Shown piece by piece: positions 1-4,977 of a stretch of DNA of 5,129 nucleotides. Source of the stretch: an uncultured Eubacteriales bacterium (GTDB lineage: Bacteria; Bacillota; Clostridia; Oscillospirales; Oscillospiraceae); the NCBI GenBank assembly GCA_905210385.1, contig CAJLWS010000121.1:1-5129 (forward strand), read 5' to 3'. Under the pieces are notes generated by a model. The model was not told the DNA's origin and ran no database searches. It saw nothing but the letters and a program-made list of their open reading frames with translations. Position numbers and translations under genes: made by a program. Positions within the stretch are counted from its first letter, which is position 1. The number at the start of each line of letters is the position of its first letter.

Positions 1-36
1 ACTTTATAGATGCGGCAAAATATGAATTTTGTCGCT

Positions 37-47
37 AAGGGAGGTGA
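37..47 (+). promoter_or_regulatory. Strong Shine-Dalgarno site serving ATG at 53
   Basis: AAGGGAGGTGA is close to the ideal anti-16S complement, and its core lies 8 bases before ATG 53. It is the best ribosome binding site in the first 450 bases, yet that ATG opens a frame different from the HU reading frame. The in-frame ATG codons at 10 and 22 lie upstream of this site and have no comparable signal, so they are poor starts. Confidence 0.7.
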
Positions 48-52
48 CAGAT

Positions 53-199
53 ATGAGCGGGAAGAGGGAATCGGCTTGCCACGGGCCGCGGGCAAGTCCC
101 GTCCCGCCGGGCCGAAAGCACAGGAGGGAAGCGGAAAGGGGGGAAAGTTATTGCGAAAGCGTGAGTTTATCGACCAGGTCGCTGCCAAAACGGGGTTGA
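53..199 (+). CDS. Short SD-led ORF (48 aa) overlapping the HU gene, unknown or frame-disrupted N-terminus
   Basis: ATG 53 has an excellent ribosome binding site and opens a 48-codon ORF that ends at TGA 197-199, inside the HU coding region. The product is basic, begins MSGKRESACHGPRAS and matches no family I recognise. Three readings are possible. It may be a leader peptide whose translation feeds ribosomes to the HU start at 151. It may be the true N-terminus of the HU protein, put out of frame by loss of one base in the G6 run at 138-143; one extra G there would join residues 1-30 to the HU domain and give about 130 residues. It may also be a chance ORF beside a ribosome binding site used in some other way. 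I infer translation only from the start signals. Confidence 0.3.
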   Translation: MSGKRESACHGPRASPVPPGRKHRREAERGESYCESVSLSTRSLPKRG

Positions 200-444
200 C
201 CAAACGGGACAGTGAGCGGGCCATGGACGCGGTCTTTCAGATCATGGGGGAGCTTCTGGCCCGGAGGGACCGAATGCAGGTCAACCAGTTTGGCGTGTTC
301 GAGACCAGAACGCGGGCGCCCCGGATGGCCCGAAACCCCCGCACGGGGGAGGCGATCTGCCTGCCGGCGGCCATTGCCCCGGTATTCCGGCCATCCCATG
401 CACTGCTGGAGCGGCTGAACCGCTCAAGAACAGAGACAGAATAG
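151..444 (+). CDS. HU-family (bacterial histone-like) DNA-binding protein
   Basis: HU proteins are small dimeric nucleoid proteins that bind and bend DNA. From TTG 151 the product has 97 residues, near the usual 90-95, and aligns in exact register with HU: LRKREFIDQVAAKTGLTKRD matches the usual MNKTELIDAVAEKTGLSKKD start. The helical dimer region is followed by the beta-arm core QFGVFETRTRAPRMARNPRTG, which keeps the RNPxTG motif whose proline intercalates into DNA, and then the closing helix APVFRPSHALLERLN. A G-rich stretch at 138-143 could act as a weak ribosome binding site 7 bases before TTG. The frame stays open upstream to ATG 10 (144 residues), with TTG 76 as an intermediate choice, so a Lys/Ala/Pro/Gly-rich N-terminal extension is possible. 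The stop lies 19 bases before the surface-protein gene, which suggests co-transcription. The family call is secure; the start is not. Confidence 0.85.
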   Translation: MRKREFIDQVAAKTGLTKRDSERAMDAVFQIMGELLARRDRMQVNQFGVFETRTRAPRMARNPRTGEAICLPAAIAPVFRPSHALLERLNRSRTETE

Positions 445-454
445 AAGGAAGGAG
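445..454 (+). promoter_or_regulatory. Ribosome binding site of the surface-protein gene
   Basis: AAGGAAGGAG begins directly after the HU stop codon and ends 9 bases before ATG 464. It fixes the start of the large gene, which is also supported by the signal peptide starting exactly at that ATG. Confidence 0.8.
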
Positions 455-463
455 AAAAACGCA

Positions 464-3400
464 ATGAAGAAACGATTGCTGGCCCTGCTGTTGGCCATAG
501 TGATGATTGTGAGCCTGATGCCTACCGCCCTTGCGGCGGATGGGGGTACTACCCCACCAGGAAAGGAGAGCGTTGCGGGGAATACGCCTACTCCCCTGCC
601 TACTTGGGAGGGCGTCACTGAGAATGGCCATGTTCTCAGCGGCTGGATGGCTCCTGATGGAATGGTCTATGATGCAGGTAAGACTGTTGAGTTTAGTGAG
701 AATACGGATTTGACTGCCCTGTACGGTCACGCCGAGATTGAAAAAGACCTGGGCGAGGCGGATACCGCCACCAAGGGCAATACTATGCGTAATGACTATC
801 AGCTTACGGCGGCGGGGGCGGCTGATCCCACCACCATTGGCACGGCGCTGGACTTTTCCGCCATTACGGTGAACGGCGCTGCGGTGGGTGGCAATGTGAC
901 CAGGATTGAGTTTGTCAGCGTGGCCGAGTTACCGCAGTACGATATTATACCTGCTACAGGCGATGCGTGGAGGGCCGTCATTACGGACAGCGATTCTGTC
1001 TACAATGACGTGCTCTACGCCCGGGAAGTGGGCGAGGGGGAGGCCAACCAGGTGCTGGCTTGCCTGCGTAGCAACGGAAGTGGAACCTATAACATCATGG
1101 TTTACGGCGTAGGCGGCGTGTCCGCTCCGGCGGACAGCATGGGGCTGTTCTACAACAATGATGGTCGCTGGGATAAGCTGACCGCGATCGATTTCAGCCA
1201 GTTTGATACCTCGAATGTGGAGACGATGCAGAACTTCCTGATGGGCTGCTCCGCACTGACCGCTGTGGATTTTTCCTCCTTTGATACCAGCAAGGTGTGG
1301 AATATGCAGGGACTTCTCTATGGTTGTTCTTTTTTGACTACTGTGGATGCTTCCCCGCTGGAGATGGAGAATGTCCAAAACATGTCCCAAATGTTTTATG
1401 GATGTACCAATTTGACGAGCGTAAACACCGCTGGCTGGAATACCGGAAGCGCAATCAATATGAATTATATGTTCCAAAACTGCACGAATCTTCCTGAAGT
1501 TGATGCTTCTGCATGGGACACTAAAAATGTACAATACATGGCTCAGATGTTCTATAACTGCCCCAGCCTTCAGAAAGTTCGAGCAGACGGTTGGAAAACC
1601 GGGAATGTAACCACTATGCAGCATATGTTCCGGAAGGACCTTCAGCTTGCCAGTGTCACCGGAATTGAAGATTGGGACGTGTCAAAGGTTTCTACGTTTG
1701 AGTGCATGTTCTACATGGACAAAGATGAAAACACCGCATTCACTGGTCCCCTGGATCTTTCCGGCTGGAATCCGGAGAGCGTCGAGAACATGAATTATAT
1801 GTTCAGCGGTCTTGCTGGGTTGACTGAACTCAAGGCCAGTGGCTGGGAGATGCCGGCGTTGACGTCTGCCGACTCATTTGTATTTGCTTGTGACCAGCTG
1901 ACCCGCATAGACCTCAGTGACTGGGATGTCCCACGACTGGAGAGCGTTAGCATGATGTTTAGCAACTGCTTTGTCCTGGAAGCGGTTGACCTTTCCACTT
2001 GGAAGAACGTCAACAGCATTGATTATATGTACGCTATGTTTAGCAATGCGAAGGCCGCTAGGGAGATTAAGATCCCCAACTGGACTGTGGTAGCAAAAGG
2101 GGAGCCGGTCAGTTTGTACAGCGCGTTCAGCCAGTGCGATTCGCTGGAGATCCTTGACATGTCTGGCTGGACGGTGGGCGGAACCGTGGAGGGTTCAGGC
2201 GAGGTTTGGAGCAGCATGGGCGTTTTTTCCAATCTTGGTATCCATAGCACGCTAAAAGTGCTTGATATCAGCGATTGGACGATTGCGGAGGGTACACCGT
2301 CCAACTTTTTCCAGGGTAACAGCAATTCCCCCCAAGGGAAGCTTTGGAGCGATGCCACCGGAACGCCGCTCAAGTGGGAGAATGTGGAGATCAGGGCCAG
2401 CCACTGGAATCTGAACAATGTGGAACTGGATTTGAGCAACCTGTTTAGCGGTACAGGAATTCAGGAGCTGAACGATTGGTATAATATCTCGGGAATCACC
2501 AGTATGCAGGGTATGTTCCGGAATTGCCCCCATCTGCGTACTGCGGTTTTCTATAGCGATGAGATGACAAAGCTGACCGATGTGTCTTACATGTTCCATA
2601 ACTGCACGAATCTTTACAGCGCGTCCATGCTCATCGACGGCATGACCTGCGGCGTTGATAATTTTAATGTGACCGCTATGTTCGACGGGACAACCAATGT
2701 GATGAATAACGTCGATACATATGACAACGATTATGGCAATAAGATTAACGATGCTTTCCAATCCAGAAATCAAAGTACCAGAAGTACCACCGCTGTCACC
2801 CGAATGCAAGCAGCCGTTCCGGCCATTTCGGTAGTCAGTTCTGAAATGCGGGCCAGGACGGCTTCCTCCGTGGAGGAAACCGTCCTGCAGCTCGTGCCGC
2901 AGGCAGTTCCTCTTGCGGAGGACAGCGGGGTTGCCTCCAATGAGCCGGGGCGGGAGGATCGTTACCAGGTTACCCCTGACCAGACCGTCACCTATAAGCT
3001 CACCGTGAAATATGTGGGGGACGAGGGTGCCAAAAGCGGAGTGATCACGGTTACCGACGCATTGCCCAACGGCGTCATCCCGGTGGATGGCAGTGTTAAG
3101 ATCAGCGATGTTCGGTATAGTGATGGAAGCACCAGCGGCTACAAGGGAGGAGCGGTTACTTCGGCCAGCTTTAACGGGACCACCTTTACTGCTGAGATCA
3201 CAGGCCTGTACGCAGGTACTGAAGTGGACATCAGCTTCGTATGCACCCTGTCTGCCGTGCCTCCGGTGGCCGAGGCAGACGGCAATTACCAGTATTGGGA
3301 CAATATCGCTTCTGTGACCCAGACGGAAGGCCCACTGACCAACCAGTCCAACACCTTGCGCCTGTGGTATAAGGACGAGTCCCCCGTGATCCCGCCTGTG

Positions 3401-4297
3401 ACCTACTACTACATCGATGCCGGGGCAGGGGAGAACGGCTCCATCAGCCCCAGCGGGCAGGTGGCCGTGCCAGCGGGCGGCAGCCGGACCTTCACCATCA
3501 CCGCCGACGAGAGCTATGTGGTTGCCGACGTGCTGGTGGACGGGGTGAGCGTGGGCCCGGTGGGCAGCTACACCTTCTCCAATGTGCGAGCCAACCACAC
3601 CATCTCCGTCATCTTCCGGGATGCGGATGGGGTGGCCGATCCCGATGACACCGGAGTGTCCGACTGGCTGGATACGAATAATCACAACGCCTATCTCCAG
3701 GGATACGGCAATGACTTGTTTGCCCCTGATGCCGGAATGACCCGTGCGGAAGTGGCCCAGATGTTCTACAATCTGCTGCGAAACCAGAATGTGACGGTTA
3801 CGGTTTCCTTTGAGGATGTACCCGATGGCAAGTGGTATACAGACGCGGTGAACACACTGGCCTCTCTGGGAATAATCCAGGGAGCCGGGGACGGGAAGTT
3901 CTATCCCAATAGCCCCATTACTCGTGCGGAGTTCGTGGCCATTGCTATGCGCTTTACAAAGGGAGACGTGGCCGGGGATGTGAATTTCACAGATGTAAGC
4001 CCCAGCAGTTGGTATTACAAGTCCGTGGTAGGCGCGGTGAACTATGGCTGGATCGTGGGATATGGCAACGGCTTATTTGCTCCAAGAGCCAGCATCAGCC
4101 GTGCTGAGGTGACCACGATTGTGAACCGGATGCTGGGCCGCAGTGCAGATCGGGTATATGTAGACGGTCATTTGGACGAATTAAAACAGTTCAGCGATGT
4201 GACCAGGGGCTGGGCTTTCTATCAAATCATTGAGGCCACCAACAGCCATACCCATACCATTACGAATGGCCAGGAAACCTGGACAGGGTTAAGCTGA
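464..4297 (+). CDS. Secreted BspA-type (DUF285) leucine-rich repeat surface protein with three C-terminal SLH motifs
   Basis: This 1277-residue modular protein is predicted to be exported and held non-covalently on the cell wall. Residues 1-25 form a signal peptide (MKKR, a hydrophobic core, then TALAA). Residues about 43-88 resemble a Listeria-Bacteroides (Flg_new) repeat, with SGWMAPDGMVYDAG and LTALYG. Residues 160-238 look like the cap that often precedes DUF285 domains. Residues 239-748 carry about 15 DUF285 units of 23-30 residues of the type NMSQMFYGCTNLTSVNTAGW. Residues 834-969 resemble a DUF11-type beta domain (VTYKLTVKY, VTDALPNG, DNIASVTQ). Residues 981-1051 are an InlB-type bacterial repeat (GSISPSG, ISVIF). 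SLH motifs lie near 1070-1110, 1116-1166 and 1175-1226, with the key tetrads TRAE, TRAE and SRAE, followed by FSDVTRGWAFYQIIEATNSH. SLH domains normally bind pyruvylated wall polymer. I see no LPXTG motif. DUF285 proteins are often linked to adhesion, but the ligand is unknown here. Domain names are from memory of the families. Confidence 0.93.
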   Translation: MKKRLLALLLAIVMIVSLMPTALAADGGTTPPGKESVAGNTPTPLPTWEGVTENGHVLSGWMAPDGMVYDAGKTVEFSENTDLTALYGHAEIEKDLGEADTATKGNTMRNDYQLTAAGAADPTTIGTALDFSAITVNGAAVGGNVTRIEFVSVAELPQYDIIPATGDAWRAVITDSDSVYNDVLYAREVGEGEANQVLACLRSNGSGTYNIMVYGVGGVSAPADSMGLFYNNDGRWDKLTAIDFSQFDTSNVETMQNFLMGCSALTAVDFSSFDTSKVWNMQGLLYGCSFLTTVDASPLEMENVQNMSQMFYGCTNLTSVNTAGWNTGSAINMNYMFQNCTNLPEVDASAWDTKNVQYMAQMFYNCPSLQKVRADGWKTGNVTTMQHMFRKDLQLASVTGIEDWDVSKVSTFECMFYMDKDENTAFTGPLDLSGWNPESVENMNYMFSGLAGLTELKASGWEMPALTSADSFVFACDQLTRIDLSDWDVPRLESVSMMFSNCFVLEAVDLSTWKNVNSIDYMYAMFSNAKAAREIKIPNWTVVAKGEPVSLYSAFSQCDSLEILDMSGWTVGGTVEGSGEVWSSMGVFSNLGIHSTLKVLDISDWTIAEGTPSNFFQGNSNSPQGKLWSDATGTPLKWENVEIRASHWNLNNVELDLSNLFSGTGIQELNDWYNISGITSMQGMFRNCPHLRTAVFYSDEMTKLTDVSYMFHNCTNLYSASMLIDGMTCGVDNFNVTAMFDGTTNVMNNVDTYDNDYGNKINDAFQSRNQSTRSTTAVTRMQAAVPAISVVSSEMRARTASSVEETVLQLVPQAVPLAEDSGVASNEPGREDRYQVTPDQTVTYKLTVKYVGDEGAKSGVITVTDALPNGVIPVDGSVKISDVRYSDGSTSGYKGGAVTSASFNGTTFTAEITGLYAGTEVDISFVCTLSAVPPVAEADGNYQYWDNIASVTQTEGPLTNQSNTLRLWYKDESPVIPPVTYYYIDAGAGENGSISPSGQVAVPAGGSRTFTITADESYVVADVLVDGVSVGPVGSYTFSNVRANHTISVIFRDADGVADPDDTGVSDWLDTNNHNAYLQGYGNDLFAPDAGMTRAEVAQMFYNLLRNQNVTVTVSFEDVPDGKWYTDAVNTLASLGIIQGAGDGKFYPNSPITRAEFVAIAMRFTKGDVAGDVNFTDVSPSSWYYKSVVGAVNYGWIVGYGNGLFAPRASISRAEVTTIVNRMLGRSADRVYVDGHLDELKQFSDVTRGWAFYQIIEATNSHTHTITNGQETWTGLS
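1178..2709 (+). repeat. Region encoding about 15 degenerate DUF285 (BspA-like) repeat units
   Basis: Within the surface protein (residues 239-748) a unit of roughly 24 residues recurs: a hydrophobic-Met-Phe core, a Cys or Asn-Cys, a leucine step, then an aspartate-rich turn ending in a Trp or Phe. Clear examples are NMSQMFYGCTNLTSV, NMNYMFQNCTNLPEV and YMAQMFYNCPSLQKV. Units are most regular from about 1223 to 1620, irregular from about 2215 to 2480 where spacing stretches, and regular again at MQGMFRNCPHL and VSYMFHNCTNL. At DNA level the copies have diverged too far to be a simple tandem repeat, so recent slippage expansion is not evident. Confidence 0.85.
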
Positions 4298-4300
4298 GCT

Positions 4301-4314
4301 GGAGCAGATGCTCC
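4301..4314 (+). other. Small perfect hairpin just after the surface-protein stop codon
   Basis: GGAGCA and TGCTCC pair perfectly around a 2-base gap, starting 4 bases after the stop codon. There is no T run, so it is unlikely to terminate transcription alone. It could protect the mRNA 3' side or be chance. The rest of 4315-4397 shows no gene I can support. Confidence 0.3.
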
Positions 4315-4397
4315 TGGTATGAGGGTGCCCATTTGATGGAAATTTTCCAGGATCAACTTCAGAGCGCTTGGTTCACCAGGGCAATGCTTAGCTGGTC

Positions 4398-4440
4398 AAA
4401 GCGGTGCGGCAACCATACAGGGTTGTCCGCACCGCTTTTT
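4398..4440 (+). terminator. Rho-independent terminator of the HU/surface-protein transcript
   Basis: AAAGCGGTGCGG-CAACC pairs with GGTTG-T-CCGCACCGCTTT around the loop ATACAG, giving a 17-bp GC-rich stem with one bulged T on the right arm. It runs into TTTTT at 4436-4440. It lies about 100 bases after the surface-protein stop. On the minus strand the same stem is also followed by a short T run, so it might weakly serve the opposing aroF fragment as well. Confidence 0.88.
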
Positions 4441-4533
4441 GTTTGAACACCTGATGAGGGGAGAAATAACATAGCCAGAGCCTTGCCCTCCATGAAGGCA
4501 ATGGGGGGATCTGGTGGCGGCTGCTCAATGGAC

Positions 4534-4683
4534 TCAAACTACTTTCCGCCCGTTGAGCACCACGCCCAGGATGTGGGTGTCGCTGCCGACGGAGTCGTTG
4601 ATTTCATAGCCCATGCCGTTCAGTTCTTTGCAGAAGGCTTCGACTTTTTCGGCGGGTGCGTGCTGTTTCAATACGATGATCAT
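4534..4683 (-). CDS. 49-aa ORF matching the N-terminal ferredoxin-like domain of DAHP synthase (truncated aroF)
   Basis: DAHP synthase condenses PEP and erythrose-4-phosphate in the first step of aromatic amino acid synthesis. Many type I-beta enzymes carry an N-terminal ferredoxin-like domain for feedback control. This product begins MIIVLKQHAPAEKVEAF, continues ELNGMGYEINDSVGSD and ends THILGVVLNGRKVV before TGA. It follows the family pattern of MIVVLK, a helix, a beta strand with a serine/glycine turn, then the TxIGV strand, and stops there. The catalytic barrel (about 270 residues) is missing, and I cannot find its continuation in any minus-strand frame down to the terminator at 4440. The ribosome binding site CAGGAGAA lies about 8 bases before ATG, and a good promoter lies upstream. 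It is therefore either the front end of a gene cut by a rearrangement or a small stand-alone domain. The domain assignment is from recalled family sequence. Confidence 0.65.
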   Translation of the reverse strand: MIIVLKQHAPAEKVEAFCKELNGMGYEINDSVGSDTHILGVVLNGRKVV

Positions 4684-4739
4684 GGTGGGTTCTCCTGTCT
4701 TTCCTATCTATTACGAAGATGATTTCTTTCAATGACGGT

Positions 4740-4768
4740 ATTCTAACACTTTAAAGCGCTAAAGTCAA
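4740..4768 (-). promoter_or_regulatory. Sigma-A promoter for the aroF-like ORF
   Basis: Read on the minus strand: TTGACT (4763-4768), a 17-base spacer, then TAGAAT (4740-4745). Both boxes match five of six consensus bases at ideal spacing. Transcription should start near 4733, giving a leader of about 50 bases. That leader is too short for a T-box, and I see no terminator/antiterminator fold in it. Confidence 0.7.
4748..4765. promoter_or_regulatory. Possible operator: inverted repeat inside the minus-strand promoter
   Basis: ACTTT (4748-4752) and AAAGT (4761-4765) face each other, with the palindrome AGCGCT (4755-4760) between them but slightly off centre. The site covers the promoter spacer and touches the -35 box, where a repressor could act. 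It also lies 10 bases upstream of the plus-strand -35 box. Its regulator is unknown, and the repeat is short enough to be chance. Confidence 0.3.
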
Positions 4769-4774
4769 GCCCCC

Positions 4775-4803
4775 TTGCGAAATTTGTTTAGGGGTTATAT
4801 AAT
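4775..4803 (+). promoter_or_regulatory. Sigma-A promoter for ybaK
   Basis: TTGCGA (4775-4780), a 17-base spacer and a perfect TATAAT (4798-4803) form a good promoter. The predicted start near 4810 gives a leader of about 168 bases before ybaK, most of which is the palindromic element. It is back to back with the minus-strand promoter, their -35 boxes being only 6 bases apart. Confidence 0.65.
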
Positions 4804-4814
4804 AGGAACGCAAA

Positions 4815-4951
4815 GGCTTCACCCTTGGGGGAAGCTGTCCGCGAAGCGGACTGATGAGGGGCGGCCTTGCCATTATTGCCCAACAGAGGGTTGCCAGGAA
4901 CACGCGCCCCTCATCCGGCCCTGCGGGCCACCTTCCCCCAAGGGGGAAGGC
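4815..4951. repeat. 137-bp palindromic (MITE-like) intergenic element
   Basis: The two ends are inverted copies. The outer 23 bases match with three mismatches (left GGCTTCACCCTTGGGGGAAG; the right arm read in reverse gives GCCTTCCCCCTTGGGGGAAG), and an 11-base block GATGAGGGGCG (4853-4863) is repeated exactly inverted at 4905-4915. Each arm also folds on itself. The left has GCTTC/GAAGC (4816-4835) and GTCCGC-gaa-GCGGAC (4837-4851). The right has GGCCC-tgc-GGGCC (4917-4929) and CCTTCCCCC-aa-GGGGGAAGG (4931-4950). The loop at 4864-4904 codes for nothing I recognise. Short AAA runs flank both ends, too little to call a target duplication. I associate such elements with dispersed repeats in Oscillospiraceae genomes, but copy number is not visible here. 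No transposase lies in the window. Confidence 0.8.
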
Positions 4952-4962
4952 AAAGAGAAGAT

Positions 4963-4970
4963 AAAGAGGT
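4963..4970 (+). promoter_or_regulatory. Ribosome binding site of ybaK
   Basis: AAAGAGGT ends 7 bases before ATG 4978 and begins 11 bases after the palindromic element. It supports the start, which also fits the family N-terminus. A stable hairpin this close upstream could affect ribosome loading. Confidence 0.65.
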
Positions 4971-4977
4971 TGCCAAT

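Noticed and set aside
1..36. Promoter for the HU gene (TATAGA at 5-10 as a -10 box)
   Set aside because: The -35 region would fall outside the window, so it cannot be judged.
929..1624. Minus-strand ORF of 231 codons opposite the first DUF285 units
   Set aside because: Its composition mirrors the repeated codons of the real gene, and no family features are visible.
1178..2709. CRISPR array or recent tandem DNA repeat in the repeat-coding region
   Set aside because: Periodicity is at protein level only; the DNA copies differ widely and there are no constant repeats with unique spacers.
2252..3685. Long minus-strand ORF (477 codons) antisense to the surface-protein gene
   Set aside because: It is rich in His, Gly and Ile, shows no recognisable domain and lies opposite clearly conserved DUF285, DUF11-like and InlB-type modules. 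The length follows from codon bias of the real gene.
4336..4446. 36-codon plus-strand ORF after the surface-protein gene (ATG 4336, weak GAGGGTG upstream)
   Set aside because: It runs straight through the terminator hairpin and shows no recognisable sequence, so it is most likely chance.
4441..4530. Minus-strand peptide-like stretch in another frame just past the aroF-like stop (SIEQPPPDPPIAFMEGKALA)
   Set aside because: It could look like a conserved C-terminal piece, but it has no start of its own, is not DAHP synthase-like, and I cannot tie it to a family.
4483..4722. Plus-strand ORF of 79 codons
   Set aside because: It is the complement of the aroF-like ORF. The minus-strand reading has family similarity, a promoter and a ribosome binding site, whereas this one has none.
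4684..4735. T-box or attenuator in the leader of the aroF-like ORF
   Set aside because: The predicted leader is only about 50 bases, with no T-box core and no terminator stem.
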